The translations under genes were made by a program, and so were the position numbers. 64,000 bases of DNA from JAHDHW01 sp963793295. Its GTDB lineage: Bacteria > Bacteroidota > Bacteroidia > Chitinophagales > Saprospiraceae. Positions 17,697 to 26,290 of the stretch are shown piece after piece (position 1 is the first letter of the stretch; the number at the start of each line of letters is the position of its first letter). Under the pieces are notes generated by a model. The model saw only the letters and a program-made list of their open reading frames with translations, was not told the DNA's origin and searched no databases. The stretch spans positions 62,001 to 126,000 of the forward strand of contig CAWBZX010000013.1 of NCBI GenBank assembly GCA_963793295.1, given 5' to 3'.

Positions 17697-17825
17697 TTAC
17701 TCAAGCTCCACAACGAGCAGAGCGTTTCCTTTTTGAGGAATTGGACTATAACTACCTTTCTCGCTGAGTTGGGTTATTTGACCCCATGTGAGGCGAAGAT
17801 TTTTGAGTGATGCTCTCCTCCCGAA
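17697..17825 (-). pseudogene. Short coding-like fragment
   Basis: The minus strand reads LKNLRLTWGQITQLSEKG and then QKGNALLVVELE before a TAA at 17697-17699, preceded by an in-frame stop only ~42 codons upstream. It has protein-like composition but no start and no recognised domain. It is probably the 3' end of a decayed gene within this debris-rich stretch; it could also be chance. Confidence 0.3.
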
Positions 17826-17901
17826 CTAAATTTACGAACTTGCCACTATTTGAAACTTGTCATTAGAATCATTATGCAGCTAATAGACATGTTTTTTCTT
17901 A

Positions 17902-18345
17902 TTAAGAACGCATATTAAAGTAAGCTTTATAAACCTTTTTTCGGGGATAAAATCCTGCATAGATCGCCGGATATAAAATTAAGGTGAGTAAAAAATTGAA
18001 TCCCTTAAAGGTAATATCATCAATAATAAAGGAACTGTCATCGGTTATTTTACGGACGATGTGTTTATGTTTCCAAAAGGAAAGTGGAAAAGGCAATTCC
18101 ACTCCTTCATCGATAAAAAAAGCTTCTTTTTCATTCTCTCCACTTTCAGTAATATGGCTGATCCATTCGGTTTTTATCGGGCTATGAAACCGTAAATGCA
18201 CTTTGTCTCCCTTTTCAGAACCCGTAAATTCCACGATTTCCATATCAGCATTTCTTGGTTTCAATGCTTCAAACAGCTTTCTGTCAAATCGGCGCATAAT
18301 ATCTTTATAATTGCCGTTGACCTTGGTTTTCAATTGAATATTCAT
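17902..18345 (-). CDS. SRPBCC-superfamily (START-like) protein
   Basis: A 147-residue protein from the ATG at 18345 (MNIQLKTKVNGNYKDIMRRFD); the open frame could start at 18402 but this would add a hydrophobic stretch atypical of the family. The pattern, an N-terminal beta strand, helix (NYKDIMRRFDRKLFEAL) and repeated strands with paired hydrophobic residues (KVHLRFHSPIKTEWISHI, SFIIDDITFKGF), fits polyketide-cyclase/SRPBCC folds that bind hydrophobic ligands. The ligand is unknown. It lies between two recombinase remnants, on the strand opposite the patatin-TIR gene. Confidence 0.65.
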   Translation of the reverse strand: MNIQLKTKVNGNYKDIMRRFDRKLFEALKPRNADMEIVEFTGSEKGDKVHLRFHSPIKTEWISHITESGENEKEAFFIDEGVELPFPLSFWKHKHIVRKITDDSSFIIDDITFKGFNFLLTLILYPAIYAGFYPRKKVYKAYFNMRS

Positions 18346-18596
18346 CACATCAGTTAAAATAATTATCAACAAATAAGAAAGAAATAATTTGAAATATCTC
18401 AAGCTATTCGTAAAGTAAAAATCAGTTCGTTACGTCTCGGTATACAGCTTCAATTCGGCTGAACAGTTAAGGTAGAAACTGGAAAAGTAATTAATTGTTC
18501 ACGGAATAAAGATAGATTTTAATATTTGGTATTGCGGACTAAGAAACTTAATGAAGTTGTGGAGGTCAGACTCTTTTGCAATATATTTTTTGATCT

Positions 18597-18702
18597 TCAA
18601 ATAGCACCAATTCGCTTATTCTTTGGTTTAAATGGGATTACCTTTACAAAGTCCTGTAATTCGTATATTTTCCTTAAATCCTCATAAAATTGGTTCGATA
18701 AA
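18597..18702 (-). pseudogene. Second remnant of the same serine-recombinase tail
   Basis: The minus strand reads LSNQFYEDLRKIYELQDF and ends at a TGA at 18597-18599, matching the piece NHFYEDLQKIYELQDLL of the remnant at 14955-15330 at both protein and DNA level. Only ~34 codons survive. Both remnants have the same orientation, one on each side of the dienelactone hydrolase, patatin-TIR and SRPBCC genes. Confidence 0.65.
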
Positions 18703-18720
18703 AAAACTGAAGGGTTCAAC

Positions 18721-18766
18721 CAAAAAAGTCATAACTAATTCATCTATAATTGGTTATGGCTTTTTT
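18721..18766 (-). terminator. Bidirectional intrinsic terminator
   Basis: A 13-bp stem (GTCATAACTAATT paired with AATTGGTTATGGC, two G-U pairs) flanked by A6 and T6, so it can act on either strand. On the minus strand it ends the hexapeptide-protein/small-protein operon; on the plus strand nothing clear lies upstream. Confidence 0.75.
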
Positions 18767-18836
18767 GATTTTGAAGGAGTTGGTTCAGCAGCTGGTTTCT
18801 TGCCATTTGTTTCTTTTCATTCACTCTTGCTTGATT

Positions 18837-19019
18837 CTAGTTTTTTAAATTGACAACTTCTGCAAGTTCTTCCTTCTGATTTATTTCCAAATAAAACTTC
18901 CCGGAATAAATATAATTGAAAGTCAATTGCTCTCTCCATACTTCAAACTGTCCTTCACTCTCTACAAAATCAGCAATCCAGTCTACTGCTTCTATCCGAT
19001 TTTTAAATTTCTTTTTCAT
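18837..19019 (-). CDS. Small conserved protein, paralogue of the one at 12 kb
   Basis: A 60-residue protein, MKKKFKNRIEAVDWIADF with EGQFEVWREQLTFNYIYS following. The shared core with the 11945-12136 product (NRIEAVDWIA, EGQFEVWREQLTFN, FYLE) makes them a family. It is encoded 65 bases after the hexapeptide-repeat gene on the same strand and before a strong terminator, so it belongs to the transcript driven by the repeated operator at 19871-19951. No known domain or membrane segment. A chaperone-like or regulatory partner of an acyl-transfer enzyme is one possibility, from context only. Confidence 0.75.
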   Translation of the reverse strand: MKKKFKNRIEAVDWIADFVESEGQFEVWREQLTFNYIYSGKFYLEINQKEELAEVVNLKN

Positions 19020-19084
19020 GATATTGAGTTTTAAGAATAAATGATATTGTTGAGTAATAAAAAGTACTTTTTTATGACAAGATT

Positions 19085-19840
19085 CTATTTCGCAATACGA
19101 AGTGATCTTCCTATTGTTTTTACATTTTCCTGCTCTTTACGACGAGAAAAAATACCATCTTTGGTGACCAGGCTGTATGACGGTATTTCAGTCATTTCAT
19201 CTAACACAACACCATCTTCAATTACACAAAAATGTCCAATCTTACTTAGGTACCCAATGGTTACATTATCTCCAATTCGGTTTCCGTGTCCGATTGTTGT
19301 ACGTTCCCCGATTTTGGCTTCCTGTCCTATGGTATTACGAAATCCAATCCCAACTTCGAAACCAATAACAGCATCACGGCCTATAGTTGTTTTACCTCCT
19401 ACCGAGCAACCCTGGTTGAAAATACAGTTGTCACCGATTTTAATACTGCCAACTAAAATGGATTTTTGATCAGGAGTTACCATATTGGTTCCCAGTAGAA
19501 TGTTATCCCCCAGGTAAACGTTCTCGCCAATATCGAGCAAAGGCAAGTCTCTTAACCAACACTTTGGATATATCGTAAAATTCACTTTTCCTTGATAACC
19601 GAACGCTCTGAAAAACTTTGTTTTTAATTCCTGATCGGTAAATATTATATTTAAAACAGCAGGATTGTATATGAAATTTCTTAACTCCATCGTGTAGCTG
19701 ATCCTGTCTTTATAATCTTTATCGTCTGGGTTTCTTTCGAACTTACCATCTTTAATATTGCTGACAACATCCTGGAAAGCCTTGTCATTTTGTAATCTTT
19801 CTATTTCTTGTTCTACGATGTTACGATTTAGGAAAGTCAT
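19085..19840 (-). CDS. Left-handed beta-helix (hexapeptide repeat) acyltransferase-like protein
   Basis: A 251-residue protein. Residues ~1-100 are helical with no recognised domain; residues ~105-225 form a left-handed beta-helix of hexapeptide repeats (DIGENVYLGDNIL, VGSIKIGDNCIF, TIGRDAVIGFEV, KIGERTTIGHGNRIGDNVTIG, KIGHFCVIEDG). Proteins of this type usually transfer acetyl or acyl groups from CoA or ACP as trimers, but the catalytic histidine and the substrate are not evident. The ATG lies 30 bases after a copy of the ~80-bp operator/promoter element also found at 26.3 and 27.3 kb, and just beyond the response-regulator gene of the adjacent two-component system, so regulation by that system is a strong inference. 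Confidence 0.8.
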   Translation of the reverse strand: MTFLNRNIVEQEIERLQNDKAFQDVVSNIKDGKFERNPDDKDYKDRISYTMELRNFIYNPAVLNIIFTDQELKTKFFRAFGYQGKVNFTIYPKCWLRDLPLLDIGENVYLGDNILLGTNMVTPDQKSILVGSIKIGDNCIFNQGCSVGGKTTIGRDAVIGFEVGIGFRNTIGQEAKIGERTTIGHGNRIGDNVTIGYLSKIGHFCVIEDGVVLDEMTEIPSYSLVTKDGIFSRRKEQENVKTIGRSLRIAK

Positions 19841-19870
19841 GATACTTGGTTTTAATTTTTTGTAAATATT

Positions 19871-19951
19871 TATACTACAAAGATGAAGGAAGGCAGTCCG
19901 CTATACATCCACCCTTTTGAGGATTTCATCAAAACCCTCATTTATGAGGAG
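19871..19951 (-). promoter_or_regulatory. Repeated operator/promoter element, copy A
   Basis: One of three near-identical ~80-bp elements. It contains the palindrome CCTCAT-AA-ATGAGG (19936-19949), a second half-site block with AAGGGTGGATG, a GCGGACTGC segment and the -7-like sequence CATCTTTGTA. It sits 30 bases before the hexapeptide gene and directly after the terminator of the response-regulator operon. The palindromes suit dimeric binding by a LuxR-type regulator. Confidence 0.8.
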
Positions 19952-19956
19952 AAAGA

Positions 19957-19992
19957 AAAAAGGCTGTTTGAATTCCTTCAAACAGCCTTTTC
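19957..19992 (-). terminator. Intrinsic terminator of the two-component operon
   Basis: A perfect 15-bp stem (19958-19972 with 19977-19991, loop TTCC) followed on the minus strand by TTTTTTCTTTC. It separates the response-regulator gene from operator copy A. Confidence 0.88.
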
Positions 19993-20024
19993 CCAAAAAT
20001 GATCGGCTTAAATTTTTATTTTGT

Positions 20025-20669
20025 TTAATCCTCCAACAATCCAAACTCAAAAGCTTTTTTCACCAGACCTGCTACATTTTTTGCATTTAATTTCCGCAAC
20101 AAACTTTTACGGTGTGAAATAACGGTTGTAGAAGAAATAAAAAGTTTAACGGCTATTTCGTCCGTTGTATATTCTTCGGTGATTAATTGAAGTATTTCTT
20201 TTTCGCGTCGCGTCAACTTTTGAATAAAGTCCGAAGTTTTTGGTTTCTTGGGCTCGTGTATTCCCGCGACCAATGTATCTGTGACTTCTTTACTAAAATA
20301 GCGCTCCCCATTCATAATAGTTTGTATAGCTTTTAGCAATTCTGCTCTCCCAGTATTCTTCAAAAGATAACCGTCCACACCAGCTTTTATCATTTTATTG
20401 ATATATCCCGCATTTCCGTACATGGTAAGTGCAATAATTTTAGGGCAGTTCGTCAGGGATTTCAATTCCTGGCAAATATCAAATCCACTTTTATCCGGTA
20501 AATTAATATCCAATAAAATAAGATCAATGGATTCCTGAGCAGCAATTTTAATGGTCTGTTCTCCGTTTTGGGCTTCATACAAAACGCCAATATTCTCTTC
20601 TTCTTCCAAAAGCCCTCTTAGGCCATCTATTATAATTTGGTGATCATCTACCAATAGAATGTTTATCAT
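20025..20669 (-). CDS. Two-component response regulator, NarL/LuxR type
   Basis: A 214-residue DNA-binding regulator. The receiver domain (~1-120) has the acidic pocket Asp8-Asp9, phospho-acceptor Asp54 in LILLDINLPD, Thr in ALTMYG and Lys in YLLKN. The C-terminal LuxR-type helix-turn-helix (~150-212) reads LTRREKEILQLITEEYTTDEIAVKLFIS. It is encoded 11 bases after the sensor kinase gene, so they are a cognate pair. The three palindromic operator elements around it (19.9, 26.3, 27.3 kb) are the natural candidates for its binding sites. Confidence 0.95.
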   Translation of the reverse strand: MINILLVDDHQIIIDGLRGLLEEEENIGVLYEAQNGEQTIKIAAQESIDLILLDINLPDKSGFDICQELKSLTNCPKIIALTMYGNAGYINKMIKAGVDGYLLKNTGRAELLKAIQTIMNGERYFSKEVTDTLVAGIHEPKKPKTSDFIQKLTRREKEILQLITEEYTTDEIAVKLFISSTTVISHRKSLLRKLNAKNVAGLVKKAFEFGLLED

Positions 20670-20680
20670 ATCTTAAGTTT

Positions 20681-22957
20681 TTATTCCTGATTTAGCGGAA
20701 GAAGTATTGTAAATGTGCTGCCTTGTCCAGCGGTAGAATCTATTTCCAGCGTTCCTTTCAAATAAGCTATTCGGGAACGAATGTTTTCTAAGCCAATCCC
20801 TTTGTGAGAAGTTGAAACATCAAAGCCTTTACCGTCATCTTCCACGATTAGAATAATTTCATCTTCTTCGATCGTCAATTGAACGATTACTTCTTTTGCC
20901 TGGGCATGCTTGATGATGTTTTTCAATAATTCTTGAGTGACCCTAAAAATTGTGGTTTTCAACACATCGCTTAATCGTTCCTCTTTTCCAAAATAATTAA
21001 ATTCAAATTCGATATCATTATGTTTTGATAATGTTTGACATAAATCATCTATTGCAAATTCAAGCCCCTCCTGCTCTAAAACATGAGGCATTAAATTATG
21101 TGAAATCTCCCGAACTGTCCGACAAGCATCATCTATGAGCGATTCTGCTTTTTGGTAAGCGGGCAAAGATTCCGCCTCCGGGAGTTTATACTGGATACTG
21201 CTGATTTGCATTTTCACCGTTGCCAACACAGCGCCTAATCCATCATGTAACTCTCTGGCAATCCGTTTGCGTTCTTTTTCTTCCCCTTCGATAACAGATT
21301 TCAATCCCTGGGTTTCTTTTTCTTTTTCTAAAACCATAATTTTTTGTTGATTAAGTTGTTTATTCTTGAGGTATATAAAAAACAAAAGCGACGCTAACAA
21401 AATGACCAAAGCAAGCCCTCCTCCAAGTATCAGGAGTTGGTTATTCCGTCGTTGAATCTCTCCTCGCTGTTTTTCGATTTCTAATTTTTGCTGCGTTATT
21501 TCTTTGTCTTTCTTTTCAGTGGTATAAAGCAAATCATACTTTTTAATAGCTACCGCACGATCTATAGACATCAGGCTATCTTTGACACTGTTAAAATTCA
21601 AGTGAAATTGGTAAGCTTTTTTAAAATTACCGGTACGAGCATAGGCCTCCGCTAACAACAAGTAAACCTGCCTCAGACCTTCTTTATCTTCCATCTCCCC
21701 GAAAGCGCCAAGGCATTCTTCCGCATAGGCAATCCCTTTTTGGTGATTACCGAGCTTAATTTCAATTTCCGCCAGGGCCAACTTTGTGGACAAGGTACTC
21801 ATCATGTCCTGTGAGCGGCTACTGTTTTCAAGCGCTTCCAACAATAAGGTTTTTGCTTTTACAAACTGATCATCATTTTTATAAACCTGACTCAGACTCA
21901 TCAGGATATCAGCCGCATTAATTTTATTTTTTAATTGTTCATATATTTCCAAAGCAGCTTCATAATTTTCAACTGCAGCAATATCCTTTTTTTGAAGCTG
22001 GAATATATTTCCTAATTTTTTATAAGCCCCAGCTTCCATAAAGCGACTATTTTTTGACCTGGCCAGTTGCAAAGCTTTATTGAAATAGTCCTCGGCGACG
22101 TTCCAAACATTTTGAGCAGCATATATATCGCCCATTTCCGAATAAATCGTCATCATAGAAAAAGTATCTTGTTCGGTTTCTGTCATATTCAAAGCCTGCA
22201 TCAATTGCTGTTGCGCTTCTTCATAGTTGCCACGTTCCCGGAACAAATTGCCCAGGGCAATATAATCACTGATCAATCCTTCCGGGTCATTCATTTCCCG
22301 CTTTAACTGAAGGCCGTTTTGAAAATAAAGAATGGCGGAGTCTAACTGGCCATTTGAATGATAATTGGTGGAAATCTGGTTAATTAAATTTTTTATCTCG
22401 TCCTGGTCTTCCTTCAGGAGCGCATATTTAAGTGCAATTTTTAAAAAATCAATGGCAACTTCAGGTTCCTGATAAGAGGTGTAGATAATTGCTTTTTTTT
22501 CGTAAGCATCGATTAGCGGTTCATATAAATTTAGTTTTTCTGAGTAGCCAATTGAAAGGTCGTACAAAGCGTCCGCTTCCTCCATAGCCCGCTGGAAATA
22601 ATACAGATCGGCGTTTTTACAATACAACATTGCAAGGCCTTTCTCATATTTAGTCGATTTAAATATTTCGAGTGCAGTTTCAAAAGAATATTCAGCAATA
22701 TTATACCGATCCATTAATATCGCAGCCTGTCCTTTATAAAAATGGGCAATACCTAAGATCCTGTCATCGGACTCATTATGGAGTATATTATCGGATAAAA
22801 TTAAAACGGAATCGATCTCATCTTCTAAAAAATGGCTCTCAATAGTTGAAAAAACCAATGGATATTCACCTAAAATATAAGGTGCAGTTTGGCTGTGCAG
22901 ATTAGCAGCCAGAAGGATAAACAGAATTTGGATATAATAAATATAATTAAGCTTCAA
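20681..22957 (-). CDS. TPR-sensor histidine kinase (HisKA_3 type)
   Basis: A 758-residue membrane kinase. A signal peptide (~1-22) is followed by ~11 TPR units (to ~residue 450; for example YNIAEYSFETALEIF), one transmembrane helix at ~507-529 (LLILGGGLALVILLASLLFFIYL), a coiled coil, the phosphorylation helix with His571 in RIARELHDGLGAVLA, and an ATPase domain with ELLKNIIKHA (N box), DDGKGFD and GIGLENIRSR. The signal peptide and single helix put the TPR array in the periplasm, where it could bind a peptide or partner protein. It lies in a transcript with an upstream outer-membrane barrel and a cupredoxin-like protein and a downstream regulator. The H-box type pairs with LuxR-type regulators. 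Confidence 0.93.
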   Translation of the reverse strand: MKLNYIYYIQILFILLAANLHSQTAPYILGEYPLVFSTIESHFLEDEIDSVLILSDNILHNESDDRILGIAHFYKGQAAILMDRYNIAEYSFETALEIFKSTKYEKGLAMLYCKNADLYYFQRAMEEADALYDLSIGYSEKLNLYEPLIDAYEKKAIIYTSYQEPEVAIDFLKIALKYALLKEDQDEIKNLINQISTNYHSNGQLDSAILYFQNGLQLKREMNDPEGLISDYIALGNLFRERGNYEEAQQQLMQALNMTETEQDTFSMMTIYSEMGDIYAAQNVWNVAEDYFNKALQLARSKNSRFMEAGAYKKLGNIFQLQKKDIAAVENYEAALEIYEQLKNKINAADILMSLSQVYKNDDQFVKAKTLLLEALENSSRSQDMMSTLSTKLALAEIEIKLGNHQKGIAYAEECLGAFGEMEDKEGLRQVYLLLAEAYARTGNFKKAYQFHLNFNSVKDSLMSIDRAVAIKKYDLLYTTEKKDKEITQQKLEIEKQRGEIQRRNNQLLILGGGLALVILLASLLFFIYLKNKQLNQQKIMVLEKEKETQGLKSVIEGEEKERKRIARELHDGLGAVLATVKMQISSIQYKLPEAESLPAYQKAESLIDDACRTVREISHNLMPHVLEQEGLEFAIDDLCQTLSKHNDIEFEFNYFGKEERLSDVLKTTIFRVTQELLKNIIKHAQAKEVIVQLTIEEDEIILIVEDDGKGFDVSTSHKGIGLENIRSRIAYLKGTLEIDSTAGQGSTFTILLPLNQE

Positions 22958-22967
22958 TTCGTCTGTT

Positions 22968-24161
22968 TTAATAATAGGCAGTCACTGCCATACGAAAAGT
23001 ACCCTGAGTTTTATCCCATGATTTATTGTCCACCTGCTGAGTGGAAACCATCACTCTTACCAGTAAATATCGATTTATATTATAACCCAGAGCCACAGAG
23101 TGGCGTTGTACTTTATTATCCCAGTTTAGAGATTGATCTGTATCCAATTTGCTGAAACCAAGGTAGTCTATCCGATAAGCGACATAGCTTCCCTGAAGTA
23201 CCGGCAGCTCGTATTTGATATCCAGATAAGCACTTAAATTGCTGATCTTCCGAGTGTTGTTATCAAAGATTCCATTCTCACTATTGAATTGAGGCACCTG
23301 ATAAAAAGCGCCGATCACCTCCCCTGAAAACTCAAAAAACCCGGTACCCAGTTTAAAGTCAGTTCCGATAAGCGTCTGATTATAGGTTCTCAAATTTTCC
23401 AGTTGATCGCTCACTTCCGATTTCTGCATAAAAGTACCATAGCTAACCGACAAGCCTTGTTCCCAAAAATAGGCAGGTTGGAATTTCAATCTTGAAATAA
23501 CCCCAAAATTTAATGGATCAGTAAATCGTTGTTGCAAGTTGGAAGCACCACTAACCAAGGCTAGCTTCCAGTTGATTTTTGAGGGTTTAATATTCCAGCT
23601 AAACATAGCTCCAGCGGTATATCCTCCGTAATAGAGATTAGTTGATCCCCATTGTACTTCACCATCTATCGGAACCTTGTTGATATCCCCCATTCCTTCC
23701 ATATAACCTATCTTATCAGAGATATTGAAATAGTAAGCATAAGCGAGTGGAAGGCCGATGAAGTCTCTATCAGTAGATAATTGTTTTTCATTAAAAGACC
23801 CAAAAGGGTTTGTAAATGCTCCCACAGTTAAGCCAAATTTGTTGTCTTTAGAAAGCCATTGAATGTTAAGTTGCGGAACTAAAAACTTATTGAGTTTCTG
23901 TCCTTTATCTCTTTCCAGGAGGAGCCTGAAATTGAAGGACCACTGTTGCTTAAAATTCAATTGGCCAATTGCATTCAATTGAGTGACTCCGAAGCGGATA
24001 TTGGTATAATCCTTATGGATTTCGTTGTAATAATAATGAGAATCCTTACCTGCCATTGACAATTCAGCATCAGCCAATGCATTGAACTTAAACGTAGTCT
24101 GAGCGCTTGAATAGTAAGAAAAACATCCAAAGGCAAATGCGAAAAAGAGTACGAATTTCAT
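22968..24161 (-). CDS. Outer-membrane beta-barrel protein
   Basis: A protein of ~397 residues from the ATG at 24161, which begins a signal peptide (MKFVLFFAFAFGCFSYYSSA); a start at 24200 is also open. The rest is alternating strands with aromatic girdles and ends with a typical barrel C-terminus (MAVTAYY). It contains porin-like phrases such as LNIQWLSKDNKFGLTVGAF and QPAYFWEQGLSVSYGTF. I cannot assign a substrate. It lies 41 bases after the cupredoxin-like gene and 10 bases before the sensor kinase gene, so it probably works with the sensor, as a pore or receptor for whatever the kinase detects. Confidence 0.8.
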   Translation of the reverse strand: MKFVLFFAFAFGCFSYYSSAQTTFKFNALADAELSMAGKDSHYYYNEIHKDYTNIRFGVTQLNAIGQLNFKQQWSFNFRLLLERDKGQKLNKFLVPQLNIQWLSKDNKFGLTVGAFTNPFGSFNEKQLSTDRDFIGLPLAYAYYFNISDKIGYMEGMGDINKVPIDGEVQWGSTNLYYGGYTAGAMFSWNIKPSKINWKLALVSGASNLQQRFTDPLNFGVISRLKFQPAYFWEQGLSVSYGTFMQKSEVSDQLENLRTYNQTLIGTDFKLGTGFFEFSGEVIGAFYQVPQFNSENGIFDNNTRKISNLSAYLDIKYELPVLQGSYVAYRIDYLGFSKLDTDQSLNWDNKVQRHSVALGYNINRYLLVRVMVSTQQVDNKSWDKTQGTFRMAVTAYY

Positions 24162-24202
24162 TTTATAACAAACATTTGGCAATCGGAGAAATAAAGGCAT
24201 TC

Positions 24203-24883
24203 TTATGGTTTAATAGACATATTATAATCAAATTCAAATACTTTTCCTCCAACAACCTCCACCTCATCGACAATCCCTTCACAATTTGGGTGATAAATTT
24301 CCACTCTATATTTACCATCCGGCAGATCCTTTATAACATAAGTCCCATCTTCATTGATCCTGCTAAAATAAGGCGTATCAAAAGAAAGGATCCTGGCATT
24401 CATGTGTGGATGAATATCACAGGTAAGGTCAATGACTCCTTCTTTTTTGATATTGATGCTGTAGGAAATTCCAGGTGCCCGCCTTCCTATGCTGAACCGG
24501 GATTTGGGCGTATAGGACTGAACATTGTGAAAGAATTCATCTTCGTTCAGGAAATGTATTTTGGATCCAACAACAACCGGCAACACATTAGGGATAAAGG
24601 TTTGCTCGGTCTGTGAGATATACGCATCTTTAGTGAGCGTCAGCTCGGGTTTGAAATTCAGCGGATGTATACTGATGATGACGTTCCGATCCGGCTGTGC
24701 CAGAGGATTATCCGAGTGCATAATCTCCGTACCGTCTTTATTGTACCCATCTCCTTTGGCAAATACCTTCGGGCAATTCGATATCGTAATTTTGCCTTTT
24801 ATTTCATTGAGCTTATTAAGATTGTTATGGCTGGTAAGTACAAATAAGGAAAGAAGACAGTAAAGCAGTATTGATTGATTCAT
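24203..24883 (-). CDS. Secreted cupredoxin-like protein
   Basis: A 226-residue exported protein (signal MNQSILLYCLLSLFVLTS). It has a cupredoxin-type fold: a strand with a candidate copper His in EFFHNVQSY and a loop LTCDIHPHMNA containing Cys, His and Met ligands (C-x2-H-x2-M, shorter than the C-x4-H-x4-M of plastocyanin), followed by a carboxypeptidase-regulatory-like beta sandwich (DGTYVIKDLPDGKYRVEIYH). It opens the operon cupredoxin, barrel, kinase, regulator. A role in copper or redox sensing is possible, but the same fold serves non-redox binding too. Confidence 0.75.
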   Translation of the reverse strand: MNQSILLYCLLSLFVLTSHNNLNKLNEIKGKITISNCPKVFAKGDGYNKDGTEIMHSDNPLAQPDRNVIISIHPLNFKPELTLTKDAYISQTEQTFIPNVLPVVVGSKIHFLNEDEFFHNVQSYTPKSRFSIGRRAPGISYSINIKKEGVIDLTCDIHPHMNARILSFDTPYFSRINEDGTYVIKDLPDGKYRVEIYHPNCEGIVDEVEVVGGKVFEFDYNMSIKP

Positions 24884-25020
24884 CTGGTATTACACTTTGC
24901 CCCCTCGTTTAGGGGATTGTTATTGAAGGGGCGTTCTTTAAAAGTCCCTCTAAAGTAATTATTTTTTTTTAATGTTTGGTTTCCCAATCAATTAATCATC
25001 CCGGATATGTAACGTTTTTT
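24884..25020. other. Intergenic region upstream of the cupredoxin-kinase operon
   Basis: Holds the palindrome CCCCTCGTTTAGGGG (24901-24915) ~20 bases before the cupredoxin ATG. Its CCCCT/AGGGG arms recall the CCCTCATAAGGG block of the three operators, but the surrounding conserved sequence and the CATCTTTG box are absent, so I do not count it as a fourth copy. It may be an autoregulatory site or a terminator of the epimerase gene. Confidence 0.35.
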
Positions 25021-26184
25021 TTATGCATTATTCTTTGATTCCAATCCCCATCCATAGCTCCAGGTTTCAACAGGGTATTGTTTTAGCCCAGTTTCCGTTT
25101 GCATAACATATGGTTTGGAAAGATCTAATTGACCCTTTGCGCCAAACATTAGGCTTGGCTCCACTGGTTCCTTTTCAAGTAAAATCAAACCAAAGCCTCC
25201 TTCATGGGCAATCAAATTTTCTCCGGCAGCTTGAGCAAGACATATTCCTGCTCTGGTCATGACTGATGTTTCCCCTACATGTGCACCAATGATGATTTTC
25301 CAATTACGTTTTTTAAGTTCGTCGATCATTTTCATTCCTCGCAAAACGCCCCCTACTCTGGATACTTTGATGTTAGCAATAAATTGGCCGTCTAAATCAT
25401 CATAAGCTTTTAAGTCTGTTTCATTGCAAAGGCTTTCGTCAAGTATGACTGATGTGCTTAAAGAAGAGCTGATTTTTTGAAGTGCGATTGGATTTTTAGG
25501 TTCTACAGGTTCTTCAATTCCGATAAAAGGAATGGTCAATTGAGCAAGATGATCAATTGCGGCATTTGTCTTGCCCGACCAGAGGTTATTTGCATCGAGG
25601 CGAATTCGGAAATTCTTTACACTAGCTTGTTGACAAATCTGGTTTAGGGTTTTCAACTTCATTTGATCAAGCGATAAATCTCCATTTAGTTTTACTTTAA
25701 AATCGGTAAATCCCCATTTAAGATATCGCTCAATTAGTTTCTCGTATTTACTTTGATCATTATCCCCCAAAACAGCAGTAAATTGATAACAAACCGAAGG
25801 GTTTTCCAAGCCGAGCATCATTTCTACACTTATTTTTTGCTCTTTGGCGAATAGATCGAGCAATGCGGTTTCAATGCCACACCAGGCAGCAGGATGTTTA
25901 TCAAGACTCAAAATTTGAGCATCAACTCTAAGCTGTAAGCTCGACAAATCTACACATTCTCTTTCGAGTAAATGTATTTGAGGCTCCAGCCAACTCAAAC
26001 AAGAATCAATATTTTCACCTGTTACATAAGGCCTTGGACATCCTTCTCCAAATCCGGTAACCTTTCCGCGTGTCGCTGTCACCCAAATGCTTTCCCCTGT
26101 ATTTCTGGTTGAAGAAGCTTGCTTGAAATTAGTTTTCAAAGGAAGACGTAAAGATGATACTTGAATTTTAACGGAGTCTGACAT
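25021..26184 (-). CDS. Enolase-superfamily enzyme, dipeptide epimerase type
   Basis: A 387-residue member of the muconate-lactonizing group of the enolase superfamily. Catalytic landmarks run in order: Lys pair in DFKVKLNGD, metal ligands Asp in RLDANN, Glu in GIEEPV, Asp in ILDESL, and the second Lys in ANIKVSRVGG. N-terminal capping domain spans ~1-120. These enzymes epimerise L-Ala-D/L-Glu-type dipeptides or catalyse related reactions at an alpha carbon; the dipeptide epimerase call rests on the DES/KVSRVGG patterns, and other substrates are possible. It is divergent from operator copy B. Its location between acyltransferase-like and peptide genes is suggestive but unexplained. Confidence 0.82.
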   Translation of the reverse strand: MSDSVKIQVSSLRLPLKTNFKQASSTRNTGESIWVTATRGKVTGFGEGCPRPYVTGENIDSCLSWLEPQIHLLERECVDLSSLQLRVDAQILSLDKHPAAWCGIETALLDLFAKEQKISVEMMLGLENPSVCYQFTAVLGDNDQSKYEKLIERYLKWGFTDFKVKLNGDLSLDQMKLKTLNQICQQASVKNFRIRLDANNLWSGKTNAAIDHLAQLTIPFIGIEEPVEPKNPIALQKISSSLSTSVILDESLCNETDLKAYDDLDGQFIANIKVSRVGGVLRGMKMIDELKKRNWKIIIGAHVGETSVMTRAGICLAQAAGENLIAHEGGFGLILLEKEPVEPSLMFGAKGQLDLSKPYVMQTETGLKQYPVETWSYGWGLESKNNA

Positions 26185-26290
26185 AGCCCATTTTTATTTT
26201 TACCATTCTAGCATCCAATCTAATTTAAATATTTGATTTAACTGCTTTTGAGTAAGCTTATTTAGGTGCTTTCAGGGCGCTTCCCCTTCC

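Noticed and set aside
24896..24960. Possible fourth operator copy before the cupredoxin gene
   Set aside because: It has a CCCCT/AGGGG palindrome but lacks the conserved GGTGGATG block and CATCTTTG box, so the likeness is limited to a short GC-rich palindrome.
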